64,000 bases of DNA from Holtermanniella nyarrowii (taxonomy: Eukaryota > Basidiomycota > Tremellomycetes > Holtermanniales): NCBI GenBank assembly GCA_001600035.1, contig BCIT01000003.1, positions 186,001-250,000 on the forward strand. Reading direction: 5' to 3'. The notes under the pieces are model-generated. The model was not told where the DNA came from. It made no database searches and saw nothing but the letters and a program-made list of their open reading frames with translations. Positions 1 through 13,100 of the stretch are shown piece after piece (position 1 is the first letter of the stretch; each line of letters begins with the position of its first letter). Both the position numbers and the translations under genes were made by a program.

Positions 1-221
1 TTTGGCCATCATCGTCACCTCTTTTTTTGGGTGAGCATCTCATAAAAAGGGGACTGCAACAAGTTCACCAACTTGACTCTACCTTCTGCCACTGGCAAGA
101 AATTGCCATCTCACAGTGATACATTGCCTCCCACTGGGGCCAAAGCCGGTGGGCCAGTTTGCAAAATGGGTACAATCATAGAGGTAGACCTTTCTACTCT
201 ACCGATAGACTTCTTGGAGGT

Positions 222-3200
222 ATGTTGTGGTTGGACGCACATTTGAAAAGAGGCACTGATCAACAGGCATACCCTTATCCAGCTTTCGTACTCCAGGTCC
301 CACTGCCACCTGCCCAATCAACATTTTCAGACGATCCTTCCCTCGTCTCGCCAGGCAGCAACAGCTCTGAACAACTCCCATTCAGCAATCTTCGAGGCAT
401 AATAGATGGTTGGCAAATATGTTGGGCCAACGAACGATGGCAAAACCTTTCTGCTGGGCTCGATCTCCTCGACTGCCTAGACCTACGAGGCGCGCAGACC
501 TTTGGAGATTGGTTATCAGGCGCCAAAGGTGCTCGACACCGACAGCGTGAAAAGCAGCAAGAGATTGAACAGAGCGGAAAGAAACCTGCGCATTATGGCC
601 ATGGACCTGGGACGTTGGAGATGTTGCAGGGGGATTCATTGAGAGAGGTGGATACCGTTTTGATGGATTCTGCGCCTGATGGGTTTTGGGAACCGGAGAA
701 TCCGCCGTACGAGGATAGGTCAATGACACCTGATCCTGCGTCTGCTCTTGGATCGGAGGAAGGGACCGGTATCAGCTCGACATTGAATTCTGGGCGTTCA
801 TTATCTTCGTCTTTGATGATTGATTTCGTCAAACCGGGTAGAGTGACCCTCGAGTTGACACGGACGACATTGCCTTGTTTTCGTCGTGATAAACATGGGA
901 CAAGTAGGGTTGGCTCTTATAGCTTTGCCGTCATCCTCTGTACACCTCGCAGTCCGGTCGTTTACGAACCTACAACCTTGCCTTCAATCCCAATCATTGC
1001 CGATAAAACACCCCTCGCTAAACCCGACAGCACCCTCAGCCCCGCCGTCTTCCGCATAGACAATCTCCCAACTCGACCAGCCGAGACAACTCACATGCTC
1101 GCAACGCCAGTCCACGAACTCGAGTCATTCACTCTCACGTCTCCACAGCCCAACTCGGCAGAGTTACCGGTAGTTGAGAAAGAGACGAGCGTCAAGGTTT
1201 TACTGGAGACGTTTGACTGGGCTTCGACGCCGCTTGGGTCGAGAGGGGGTTGGAGTCAATCGTTGAATACGATTTTGGCGGTTATTATGGACTATCCGGA
1301 CCCAGCGTGTCTTTGGTTTGGGCCGCAATTGACGCTGATATACAATCAGCGGTATGCAGGGGTACGTCTCTTACACTTGCCTGCCATTTGCTGATGTCAG
1401 ATCTCTGCTAAACATCCCGACATGTTTGGTGTTGCAGGTGCTAAAGCCTGGTCCGGTGCGTATTCTTTGCTGCTGCTCGACTGACGTCTGAAAGAGATCT
1501 GGAGTAACATTGGACCCCTGTCTATGGAAGTTCTCAAGGGCAAGATTATCTGCAAGGATGATGGTGAGCTCAAAAAGTGAAAGACTTGCTAACGTGTCAG
1601 ATCTGCTTCTATTCGGATTGAGTCTGGAAGGCAGAGGCGCGGATAGGCTGATCGAGACGTATCACAGCTGGATGGTGAGTTCCTTTCAGCCATGTATGCT
1701 GACGAAAAAGTGGCTTCCCGTACACGGGCCAAATGGCACTGTTGATGGCCTGTTCAACGCCACGCGTGATACAACAGGCAAAGTCCTCGCTGAACGACGG
1801 CTCGCAACGGTACGAGCGATTGGAGAACGCTGTTCGATTGCTCGGACAATGGACGAGTTTGACAGCGGCATCATTGAGAGCTTGAGTGATAACCCTGCCG
1901 ACGTACCCTTTGCTCTCCTTTACCACGCCGAGCCAGTTCAGAACACCCAGTCCAAGATGACCTTGAATCAGAACCGAGCTTCCTCGGTATCTCACATCTT
2001 CGCCAAGCTTGTCGGCACGGTCGGTGTACCGGTCGGACACCCATCAGCAACTTCCTTCAACCTCTCTTTCCCATCTCCACGGGAAACACTGGCGGGCAGA
2101 AATGTGCATGCTGCTTTCCGACAAGGCTCGCCTGCATTCAGCGTGAGTAGTTTGGGAAACCATACGATCGCGTCTGGGCAACACGACGATGACATGTCGA
2201 GCGCTAGTATCGAAGCTTGGCCGATTCGAGAAGCTCTCATCACTCGACGTCCAGTCTTTGTCGGTGATTGCTCTTCCTTGATCACTGGTTTCCCTGTACG
2301 ACACTGGGATGCGCTACCTGAAAGCGCGATTGTCATCCCCATCATGAACGATTCGGCAAGCGACGTGCCGCCTGTCATCTTGGTACTTGGTCTGAACTTG
2401 CGTCGACCGTTCGATGATGCCTATGAGGGTTTCTGCCACTTGCTGAGAGCTCAGCTGGCTTCGGGCCTTGCTGCTGTGCGAAGCTTTGAAGCTGAGAGAG
2501 CTCGACTGAACGAGCTAGCTGCGCTCAACAAGGCAAGGACAATGATGTACAGCACCATCTCGCACGAAACCAAAACTCCCCTTTCCATGATTCTGCTCGC
2601 TGCAGACGACGTCCTCGAATCTGAACCCGCTGGCCCTCAGAAACAGCTCATGCTGACGATCCGTCGTAATGCCGCCAGGATTTCCCGGCTGGTCGATTCT
2701 CTCATGGACGTCTCGAAGCTCGAAGCTGGGAGACTACAAGGCAGCTTTAGACCTATGGCGCTTGGCACGTATACCCGTGATCTTGCTGCGCTGTTTAGGA
2801 CGGCTATTGAGAGGGGTGGAGTCACGTACGAGGTTGATTGTGACACTTCTGGATTGGTGTATGTGGACGAGTCTTATTGGGAAAAGATCGTTTGTAATCT
2901 TATCTCCAATGCCGCCAAGTATACTATCACTGGCTTCATCAAGGTGTGTATGATTGAGCTTGTCTTGGTTGCTGACATCATAGGTGTCTCTCACCTTTAG
3001 AGACAACTCTGCCTTGTTGGTTGTCAGCGACTCGGTACGTCATTCTTCAGCTTCGAAGATTCGCTAATGATTTCCAGGGCGTTGGCATCCCGCTAGCGGA
3101 CATGCCTATGGTCGGACAACTCTATCACAGAGTTGCCAGTGTCTCTCGGTCTCACGAGGGAACCGGCATCGGGCTTTCTCTGTGCAAAGAGCTCATCCGT

Positions 3201-5955
3201 CTTCACGGAGGAACTCTGGAGCTAGAAAGTCGCACTGCCGATGAGTCTGCCGATGACAGTCACGGATCAACCTTTACTTGCCGAATTCCACTTGGCACAG
3301 ACCACCTCCCGCCAGAGCTGATCGACCTCTCCAACACCACAGGTCGAACGACAGGCCATGGCAAGGGCGTGGCGGAAGAAGTTCACCAGTGGTACCAAGG
3401 AGACGCCGAGAGCGTCGACTCCATGAGCGAGTCCGGGTCCGGCAAGGCCTCTACTGGTGACTCTGGCAAGAGCTCGAGAGGAATAGACCCCAGCACACTC
3501 TACTTTACCAAAGAAGACGTCATTCTTGTCGTCGACGACAACTTTGACCTACGGCGCTACGTCAAGTCGATATTTGTCAGCTTCTGCAACGTCTTGGAAG
3601 CTCGCAATGGGCAAGAGGCCATCGAGATCTGCCGCTCGCGCAAGATTGATCTCGTGCTCAGCGACGTGATGATGCCCGTCATGGACGGCTTGCAGATGCT
3701 GGCGGCTTTGCGAGCGGATGCCGAGCTCAAGTTGACACCGGTCATCTTATTGACGGCTCGCGGTGGTGACGAAAACAGGGTGGAAGGGTTGCTGGCAGGT
3801 GCAGAGGATTATCTGGCCAAGCCGTTCTCGGCGAAAGAGGTTCTGGCACGTGCTCACATGCAGCTGCAGATGGGCAAGCGGAGAAAGCTGTTGGAACGGT
3901 TGTTTCAGGAGAGAAGCGCCGAGTTGCGCTTGCTCACAGAGTATGCTCCGGTCGGCATCTTCCGAACATCATCAGACGGCTACATCTCCTACGCTAACCC
4001 TGCATTTCACGCCATGTCGGGCACCAACGCCATCACCGCGACCTGGGAAGATCATGTCATGCCCGAGCACGTTCAAGATGTCCGCGCAGCGTGGGATGCC
4101 GCTTTCCAGCAGCGACACGTCTCGGCCGAGTTCCAGTGGGCTGCTACTGGTATCTGGGTCGCTGCACAGTTCGTCAAGCTCGACGAGTCGGGTCTGGACG
4201 GGGTCCTCGTTTACCAGTCGGACATCACAGCGCGCAAGAACCACGAAAGGCAGCAAGCTCTCAGCGTCGACGATGCCAACCGCCGGCGCATTGCAGCGGA
4301 AGAGGAAAAGTCGGCGCAAGTGCTGTTGATGGAGATTAGCTCGCACGAGCTTCGTTCGCCTCTTGCCGTAGTACTCAACGGCTCAATCCTTTGCAGAACC
4401 AACTTGGCTGTTCTGCAAACAGAACTCCAGTCCTTGTACGACAACGCTGTCGCATGGGTCCCATCGCAGAAGACGCTCAACAACTTGAATGAAGATATCG
4501 ACACGCTTGACGCCATCGCTTCGGTCTGCTTGGCGCAAGAGTCTATCTGCAATGACATCTTGTCGCTGGGTCGCCTGCAGATGGACATGCTGCCTATCAT
4601 GCCTGTCGAGGTCGACTTGCAGCAAGGTGCTCAGGAGATTATGAATATCTTCCGCAACGAAGCCAAGACGAAGGGGGTGGAGCTCATCGTCACTGTGGAC
4701 GACACCATTCGCGATCTCAAGGCGATCAAGATTGACTTTTCTCGCCTGAAGCAAGTCTGTACGAACCTGATTATGAACAGTCTACGCTTGACAGCCAACA
4801 GCGGTGAGCTTGCACCAGTGGAATTATTTGCTGATTGTCAGCTGTACGGAAAGTCATCATCTCGTTTGAAGCTTCGTATCAAGCACCTGTGGATTCTTGC
4901 ACCAAGCCACTCTTTGCAGCGACTCCCTCGACCATCGTCGACGACATGCCTCTGTATCTATACATCGCAGGTGAGCCTTTACAGCATCATGGTCGTGAAG
5001 CTTACACTGGCAGTGCAAGACACAGGTCCAGGACTAAGCGAAGAGGACTTGCGACGACTATTCCTCAAGTTCTCGCAAGTCACACCGAAGAACCACAGCA
5101 TTCTTGGCGGCTCTGGCTTGGGGCTGTTCATTTGTCGCAAGCTCACTGAACTGAGTAGGTTCCTTTGAGTTCTACGACAAGGCTGACGAAACCAGTGGGA
5201 GGACGCATTGAGGTCATTAGCTCTCAAGGGGAGCTTGATCACGGGTCAACTTTCCGCTTTTTCGTCAGAGCATTGACAGCTCAAACGAGTAAGCGTCAAC
5301 ATATTGAGACAGAGCGCGAGACTTCATCCAAACAGCGGCGACTTACTTCGACGGGGGCAGAGAATCTGAAACTGCACCTTTTGATCGTCGAGGACAACAA
5401 GATCAACCAAACCGTCTTGTTGAGGCAGTTCCGCAACCTTGGCGCGACATGCGAGAGTGAGTCCATCTGATCACTGAGAGATACGGCTGATTATGACAGC
5501 GGCCGACAACGGTCTGCAAGCCCTGGAGAAGGTGCGGAAGACGGCCTCTTCAATGCAGCCCGAAGGCAAGCCGTTCGATTGCGTTCTCATGGATTTGGAA
5601 ATGCCTGGTAAGCTATCACGTCAAAGTTCCGTCTGACACAATTCAGTGATGGACGGGCTGACTGCTGTCCGTACCATTCGTCAGGAGGAGATGCAGGGTC
5701 AGTTGAATCGGAGTATTGTGATAGCCCTGAGTGAGTCGATGAATGAGACGAATGCGGAACTGACGGGAAGCTGGTAACGCGGGTCAGAATCAAATTGATC
5801 AAGCTTTGAGGGAGGGTATGGATGATGGTGGGTCTGATATGCGCGATCCCAAACCTGACACGGCAGTGGTGATCAAACCTTACCGGATTAACATGCTTGT
5901 GGAAACGATAGGAAAGGAGATGGCTGCCAGAGCAGACGTCATGTCGGTCGACTGA
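222..5955 (+). CDS. Dual-module hybrid histidine kinase
   Basis: Two-component sensor with two kinase-receiver modules in one chain, roughly 1,700 residues after removing about thirteen short introns (for example 1362-1400, 1456-1494, 1564-1600, 1675-1710). Order seen: Ser/Pro-rich N-terminus; a PAS-like sensor beginning 'WASTPLG' and continuing through 'KHPDMFG'; a GAF-like stretch; HisKA with H-box SHETKTPL; HATPase with N-box NLISNAAKYT and GTGIGLSL; a first receiver with VVDDN, SDVMMPVMDG and AKPF; a PAS domain (APVGIFRTSSDG); a second HisKA with SSHELRSPL; HATPase with DTGPG and GSGLGLFI; and a second receiver with VEDNKINQ, MDLEMPVMDG and VIKPYR. All phosphoacceptor His and Asp residues are present, so both modules look active. 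Phosphate would pass to a Ypd1-like carrier. The stop is clear. The start is not: ATG 222 is the first in-frame ATG, but the frame is open back to 120 and a donor-like GTGAGC at 31 suggests that an upstream exon may lie off the window. Confidence 0.9.
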
Positions 5956-6017
5956 TCTTGTCTTGGTCGATAGTGAAGTAACGAATATAATATTCAAATC
6001 ATGGCTATTTCCCATGC

Positions 6018-7959
6018 TCATACTGGAGCCTTGCGGACGTGGAATGCGAGGTAGCTGGCGTCAGCACTGATCTGCACTGTGCAGAGCTCACCTTGAAAAC
6101 AAGTGGTTTTTCTCCAAGTCGGCAAGGTACGCGCGATCTGCAAATGTTAGTATCTTGCAATATGTCTTGCGAATCCTCGTACTTAGTACTTCGATTTCCG
6201 CCGCGGTATAGCCTCCCTTGACCTCGAGCAGGTACTGATAAGCACGACGCTCAGCCTTCATGCTGTCGTGATTCAGGATTCCAACGTGCTTCAAATGAGG
6301 CTCTGCATGTCAGCATCACCGGCACGCAGCCACTCACGTTCTTTCCAGTCCCCAATCGGTATTCTAATCGAGCCACCTTCAAGCTCCACAAGCCCACAAA
6401 CAGACAAAGCCTCGATGATAGCTTCAGAGCCCATCATCGGCCCCCTCGCACGCTTAAGGGCATCATTCCACGCATGAAGGCCTAGAGATTCAGAAGCAGC
6501 GACGTTGTTGGCCATTTCGGGCAAGTCGGGACTGGGCTCGAAGAGGAGAAAGACGCCGCCTGGTCGGAGGACGCGAGCGACTTCTTTCATGAATACTGGA
6601 ACGCTGCGCAGCTGCTTTGTTAGCGCTGTGAGGTCTAAGACGTACGGCACAGAGGAACATTCTAGCGTGGATCACGTCGAATGAGGCATCTGGATGCTGG
6701 AGACCTTCATTGACGTCGGCCCTGACGGTTAGTCTGTTCAGCAGGGAGGCTCACAGTTCAAACCTAATGCTTGTCAGCTTTGCAAGAGGCTCAAGGTAGA
6801 CTCACGAGCAATTGTCTGGCACTTGGCTTCGACGTTAGTGATACGCGATCAAAGATACTCACGATGACTGCATAGGTGCAATGTCAACTCTGCATGGCAA
6901 TCAGGATTTGCTCATTCAACTTGTCAGAACGAACCCAACGATCTCAGCCCTGTAGCGTCAGGGACCGGATCAAGTTGAGCTGGACCTACTCTGGATACAT
7001 CTCTGCCATATCCACCGCCCATACTCCTGATCCCTGTATACATCAGCGATTGAAGCAGGGTGTAGCCAGGCACTTACGGTGCCGACGTCAAGAATGCGCT
7101 TGTTTTTGCCACCCGTCGAATCACCCAAGACTTCTTGGACTGGTCCATAGAATGGAGCTGGAGGTCAACATTGTGTTGATGATAAGATAGCGTACCGCCA
7201 AGTACTGCTTCGTCAGCTTGACTCCGATCATTCCGAGTTGTACTTACATGTTCTGAGCATCCAATGCTGGGTCGTCAATCTCCGCTTCGATCTCAACAAT
7301 AACATACCACGCCATCAAGTCTCTGCACAGGCGTCAGTGAAGCTTAGAGTTATGGCTCGTACCTCTACTTCCTCATCATCACAAGGCAGACCATAAGGTC
7401 CAAGACCACCTATCAGTCCATAGCGCGGATACTGTCGCCCTTTGTAATCTGCCATGAAGCTTCCCGCCATCTCAGGCGAGTAAACACCTTGATCCGGCTG
7501 ATACGAAGGAGTGACGGGCGATGGTGGATGTGGAGGAGATGGAGGTCTTGAGGAAGGTCTGTGGTGCAAAGGTTGTGGGTATGGATAAGGATAGGGGTAT
7601 GGATAGGGGTAGTGGTACAGGCTTGAATGATGTGATGATGGTCGATTATAAGGGTGAAAATTTTGAGGAGGAGGCGGAGGTGGTGGGTAAGGCAAAGCAT
7701 ACGGGTGATACGGATAGTGATAAGATTGCTGCTGCTGATGTTGTTGTTGTTGTTGATGAGATGGCTGAGGACTCGGGTGCCAAGAAGCTCTAGCAGGCAA
7801 TCTCTTCACATGCCTCGACCTAGAAGAAGGCGAATTCAAAGGCGTTACAATCGCCAACTTTTCCAACGTAGGCATCATGCCCCCGTGCCTCCTCTGAGAG
7901 CTACTCCCAGAAGAAGAGTTTGTTGAAAGCGATGAACGTGATGAAGCTTGTTGAAGCAT
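6018..7959 (-). CDS. SAM-dependent class I methyltransferase
   Basis: Methyltransferase of the LaeA/TAM1-like fungal superfamily, about 500 residues. The start is taken at ATG 7959 (MLQQASSRSSL); the longer frame upstream begins only with GTG. The N-terminal 170 residues are low complexity, rich in Ser, Gln and Pro-Tyr, with a run of alternating Tyr-Pro around 7570-7620. The catalytic part is spread over many short exons. After splicing it reads GPCG-like entry 'LPCDDEEVERLD', then motif I 'RILDVGTGSGVWAVDMAE', then 'VGVDIAPMQ', then 'ASFDVIHARM' and 'VARVLRPGGVFLLFEPSP'. The last exon ends 'YLAFHVRKAPV' at the TGA 6018-6020. The substrate cannot be told from sequence; relatives act on protein, lipid or secondary-metabolism regulators. 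It is convergent with the histidine kinase (62 bases between stops) and divergent from the RING gene. Confidence 0.85.
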
Positions 7960-8861
7960 GTTGACTTTCTTTTCGTCCGGGCGGATAGATAGGAGAAAGG
8001 GCACGCGCTGGCGCTGGGGATAAGAGGGTGAGCATGACCTGGGAAAGGGTAAGGTGGATTGTTAGTGAACGTCCTTGCTGAGACACACCGGCTGTTGGCG
8101 GCATCCTTGGGAGTGAGTGTGTTGCGGAGGGCTTGTGTGTTGGTGGTCCTTTGGTGGTTGAGTTAGTATCTATCGCATGTGAGGATTAGTATCATCTGCG
8201 CTCTCATGTGTGTTGTGAATCTGAGACTGGTCCGTACGTCCCTTGACACAAGCAGCAAAATTCAAGTCAGTAAGAAGAGGCTTCGTAATGCAGGCTAAAC
8301 GGCAAAGGCATGTTCCAGACAATAAGCAGAGGTGAGCATCTCTGCTGCAGACTGTTTCTTGTGTGCATATCATACATCCACGGCCTTTAATGGCTTTGGT
8401 AAGGCTCTAAAAGGACAAGAGGTAGCAAGAATGATCCAAACGCGCGCTTATTCGGGTCCAGGGCCGAGTCGAACGCCGGTCAAAAGTGGAGGTCTAGCTC
8501 CGCAGGGGTCAAGCTCGAGGCTTACCGAGTCGTCTTTTTGGTAGAGTTCGAGGTGTCAGGAGAGGCAAGGAGGTATAGAGGAAAGTAATTGAGGCATAAT
8601 ACCTCTGGATCTATCAAGAAGAGTAACGATTGAGAGCAGAGAGACGTCAAAGCACCTAGTCGGAGGTATGTTTTTCCAACTCGGGACCTGAGTCAGCTTG
8701 GCGGTATGCTGATTGCGTGCGTAGGATAGAACAAGTCGACAGCTTGGTCTCTTGCAGTCCTCTCGAGTCAACGACATATCAAGACAACAGCGTCGCCTAA
8801 ATCTCGCATCATCACGAACTTGTCAACCAGCTCAAGTTTACCGCTTTTGCCATCGCACAAC
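7960..8861. promoter_or_regulatory. Divergent intergenic region between methyltransferase and RING genes
   Basis: About 900 bases with no coding frame that survives splicing. It separates two divergent starts (ATG 7959 minus, ATG 8862 plus), so it must hold both promoters and 5' leaders. I see intron-like pieces (gtgag...ctgac...cag type) suggestive of 5'UTR introns but no defined element. Confidence 0.4.
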
Positions 8862-11462
8862 ATGGGTATCACTTCATCTCGGGTATCTCTCACCGAGCAA
8901 TCCAGCTCAACCACTTCCTCAACCACTTCAATCTCTTCTCCCGCTCCTCGTCGTATCCGACATATCCCAACCACCTCTCTCCCTTCACAAAGTCGTAGAG
9001 CTCGTACTTCGCCACCCCGTGGTCCCGATGGCAAAAACAGGCCAAGCACAGATGAAGATCTTGGTGAGGATGGAGCTCGAGTCAAGAGGCGGAGAGTGGA
9101 ACATGACGGTGCTGGTGCGCAAGGGTCATCGAATGATATCGCAATGAGCGATCCATCGCCGCCGAGCGAGTCTTTGCCATCCATGTTCGAGACGCTTCCA
9201 ACACCTATCGCTAGTACCAGCTCGGTCGACCAAACCTCTCAACCTCTCGAGAGCCCACCTATCGTGCCTTTGACAGCGTCAGACCCTCTGCTGCCAGAGA
9301 GACTCAACGCTCTTGATACCTTAGCTCGGGTCTATGGTCCCGACTCCCTCACCACCCTTCCCGGCGGTGTCGCCCCCGAAGCTTCGTACGCTCAACGACA
9401 CCATGTCGATCCTGCACTCGCAGCTGATCTCGCAGCGAGACGTGCACGTCGTCCACCACCTCGCGCAACGTTCGCTCAAGAGCCTGTGCCAGTCGGTGTT
9501 GATTCAACCGAGCTCGCCGATAGGCTCGATCATGTCGCTCAAGGCAGGCTGTCCAATGCTGGTAATCGTCTTTTGGCACACGTCGAAGGTCGTCAGCATT
9601 TTCACGCCGCCAACACTGCTCCTCTTCTTGGTCCCCGGGCAATGCCACCACCGTCTGTTCCACCGGTCCAAGAGCGCCCGCCGTTGGTCTTGCATAGCTT
9701 GATTACTGTTCCTGGCTCTTCGCGTCCTTCATCAGTCGCGTCCGAGTCTGAAACACCTCAAGAACAATCAATACAACCTAGCACCTCCATGAGCTCACTC
9801 CGTGCTCTTAAAGAGAAGCTCTTCCCTTCGACAATCACAGCTTCATCCACCCCTCCAAGCCCAACATCATCCACGAGCGAAGCCGAAGAAAATCCACAGC
9901 ACGAACAAGCAACGATCATCGCCGATATGACGAGCTTTGGTGCACTCGCAACAACAGCTGCGTTCATCGGAACTCAACTTCTCGCTTCCAATGCCATCTC
10001 CGATATGCCGCCTACGCGAACTCGACTTCCTGCTGCTACGAGAGATATTGTGCGCCGTCTGGTCGATGAGCTGTCGCAGAGGTTGAGAGCGGGGATCGCT
10101 GTTCCGCCTAATATTTTCGAAGAGGCACTGTCGCAGGCTATGGCTGATGCTGGAGGAGCATATGTTAGTGCTGCTGCTGCGCACCGGACCAGAACGGCAC
10201 ATCGAGCGGCGCTCGAGTCTCTCGATGCTCCTCAATCCTCTAGGCGTACATCTCCTCCAGCGTCTCCAGCTCCCACGACATCCACATCGCCTGGTCCTAC
10301 AGCAGCTTCACCGTCCTCATCGTCCCAGCCAGACTCCTTTGACGACTTTCTCACTTCCGTCCACGCAGAGATTATCACGAGGGTTTCGTCCTTTGAAGCT
10401 CGGCAATCTGGCTCTAGATCTGCCTCGCCCGAGCCACGAGAGTCTGATACACTGGATATCGCTAGAGCGTACGTCTTTTCACAGCGTGCACCTGATGCTT
10501 TGACTCGGGATGGAGCGGAAGGGACTACGGACGAGGCGGCAAATGTTCTTGTCACTGTCGGTGAGTGCCCTTTTCTCAATCGTTTCGGCGACGCTGACGC
10601 CTATGACAGTTGGCTTGCGATCCATCACCGCCGCTCAATCAGACTCTGTCATGGAGCAATGGCGCACTGGAGCAGCCAATGCTGTTGGTACAGAGCCTGG
10701 GGCAGAAGCCGTGCCAGCACCGATGCCAGATGAGGCACCGTCAGAGCGAGAAGCAAGACCGTCGTTCCTTCGTTCCCTTAGCAGAGGCTGGTCGCGTTCT
10801 CGTGCGCTTCAGCCAGAGGCCTTGCAGACGCAAGTTGTCAGTCACCGCACCATGGCTGAAGCCGAGGCCGCCACTGCTACGACGTCAAATAACCGTACCT
10901 ACGTCTTTTGGTCTTTCTGTGAGTATCTTTGCCTCTCGACGCCAGTGTTGACGAGCTAGCTGGAAACTTTGCGCGGAATCATCCCTACCTCACGAATCTG
11001 GACCTTCTCTACGCTCAGCTTCATCGACATTCAGTCGCTGATATCGTGCCTATCCTTGGTCAGCCAAAGCCCAAGGTCGCTACAGAGCTCGACATACTCA
11101 GCTCGGGTCTACAGATCGTGCCAGGTCTTGAAGTTGAACAGCGTGTGGAGAGTGGCGAGATCGTGTCGAATTGCGCCGAGCGGTGTCTTGTGAGTGTCCT
11201 TCGCGGTCTTGAGATTGCTGACTGTTCAGATTTGTTACGCCAGCTATGAGCCTGAAGACGAGTGCCGCATCATGAGGTGCAAACACATGTACCACAAAGG
11301 CTGTGTGGATACGTGGATGAGGGATCATCACAATACTTGCCCTGTTTGTCGCGCCGATGGTGAGTTTGGTAATCGTCAAGTGGTGCCCAGCTGATTTCAG
11401 GCGTTGTTGCTAGTTTTCCGGGTGTACGTGAGGCTGGGGTTGAAGCGGGCCATTCTGTGTAA
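8862..11462 (+). CDS. RING-H2 E3 ubiquitin ligase, predicted N-myristoylated
   Basis: Predicted E3 ubiquitin ligase of about 800 residues. The protein begins MGITSS, matching the N-myristoylation consensus (Gly2, small residue at 6), which argues for ATG 8862 as start and for a membrane location. Most of the chain is Ser/Pro/Thr-rich and disordered. A moderately conserved Ala/Arg-rich stretch (around 9900-10200) resembles the middle region of other fungal RING proteins. The C-terminus carries a RING-H2 finger: CLIC, then RCKHMYHKGC, then CPVCRADG, with Cys/His spacing C-x2-C ... C-x-H-x2-H-x2-C ... C-x2-C. The intron at about 11190-11230 cuts between the first two zinc-binding cysteines. A short tail follows to TAA 11460-11462. 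The splice near 10920 is uncertain because the frame-preserving donor there is weak. Confidence 0.82.
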
Positions 11463-11725
11463 TTGTTCGTTGCCTCGCATCCGCATTTTGTATACTCGTA
11501 CTTGTCGATCGTTAACTCACGATGCAACCTTATGTCTCATGAAATCTTCACAGCGGGTGCTGCTCCGTGACAACGCATCTCCCAGGTCGCCGAAGCCTAC
11601 TTGCTCCTTCACCTATCAATACTTGCAAAATTGACATGCATGCTACTATGTTCACTTGTCTAGTGTACTTGCTACATTGATTGTCCCTCTTGCTCTCTTT
11701 GAACGTCCGTTGATGTTGGCTGACC

Positions 11726-12633
11726 TCAGTGTGAGGCTGGGAGCCGATGTTTAGAGGCTCTGTGGCGTTTGGCAGGGCCGGATGAGTCTTCTGTCTCTCC
11801 CTGAGGAATGTTCCGCGCCGAGCACACTGGCTGATCAGAATCTACAGTCAAGCATTTATAACGTACCTCGGCCCAGTCTGAAGACTTGCCAGATATCTTC
11901 ACCTTGTCGGGCTGCGTGACAACATTTTGCGAGCCCATCCATCCGGAGCTATCGTCAGACCCTTCTCTCCAGCATAATCTCACCTCGAATTTCTTCGCTG
12001 AAGCCAAGTCAGTCTCATTCGTGGCGCAAGTCTGAAACGTACGTGATGGTCCAGTCGAATCGCCTCGTAGTCTGCCTTGTCAGCCACTGTCTCATCACGC
12101 CCGCAAGACTACCACTCACACGACGGTCTGTGATCTTGAACTTGTCATTCGGTATGAACATGGTTGGTTTCCTTGGCAGTAGACCCCAACGGATCGCCTG
12201 ATCCGATTTGCGATCATTGTCACCCTCCTTGGCTTTGCCTGTTCCCATTGCGACGCGCATGATTTCCTTGTCTCCACCATCGACACCTTGGTCTTGCACG
12301 ATGTCATTCTCCTCATCAGAAGCGACACTATCAGTCATAATGGGAGCCGGTGCTGTGCTGCTGTAGGAGGAGACGATGACGGTGCTTGGATCGACGGCAA
12401 CGACGAATTGAGAGATGTCACTTTGAGATGCTGATGTTGCTGAAATGGTGGTGCTTGACGCAGACTTTTCATATGCTGTGGAATTGGCATTGGAGAGTGT
12501 AGTAGAGCTAAGGACAGGTAAAGTAAAGCTATTTAAAGTCAGCGACTGCTCATCTTCTCACTCACTTGGATGGAAAGGCAAACGTTACCGTTGCCAGGAA
12601 CGAGAGGAAAAGGAGGAAGGATGAGGATCTCAT
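11726..12633 (-). CDS. Small secreted protein, unknown function
   Basis: The ATG at 12633 opens a classic signal peptide: MRSS, then a hydrophobic stretch FLLFLSFLATVTFAF. After a short intron comes a Ser/Thr-rich segment, then an acidic stretch with DEEND, then 'TMFIPNDKFKITDRR' and 'FDWTIT'. The final frame ends PASH at TGA 11726-11728. At least four introns are needed, and the joins between 11990 and 12060 are uncertain. Secretion to the cell surface is the only inference I can make. The 'FDWTIT ... GW.GS' segment faintly recalls Kre9/Knh1-type cell-wall proteins, but this is not strong enough to assign. Confidence 0.6.
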
Positions 12634-13100
12634 GATGACAGCTGAAGGAAGGGAGGATCTACGGATGTCAGCTTGCTTTGGTGATCTGCAGGGCTAGTCG
12701 AGATGACCAAAGGACGTCTTAAACTCCGCTGTCAAAGCAAAGGAAGGAGACTTACGACCTTGTGGAAGAACTGACCTCAAATCAAGGTCCAGCCTCGAGC
12801 TATGAGACTCGTCTGCGAAGGGGGAAGGGGGAGGGATGACTGAAGGATGGGAGAAGAGAGACGGAAGCTAGGTTATTGATAGTCACATTGCTCGGTTCGC
12901 GAGGGCGGTGTTGAGACAGATAGGGGATCGCCCAGTGTGCTCGGAAACCATATCCCTGAGCTAGCGTTCGTTACCCCTGAAAGCTCAGAGATCCAAGCCT
13001 TGTTGTTGCAATCACAGTGGGTACCAACAATGACTGCATCGCAAAGCAACAGCACACCTACAAACGCCCATTAAATCAAGATAGCCTTTGGAACAAGAAA
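12634..13100. other. Intergenic: upstream of secreted protein, downstream of HP1
   Basis: No gene is seen. It contains the upstream region of the minus-strand secreted protein, with a likely 5'UTR intron near 12720-12760, and the 3' flank of the HP1 gene. Confidence 0.4.
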
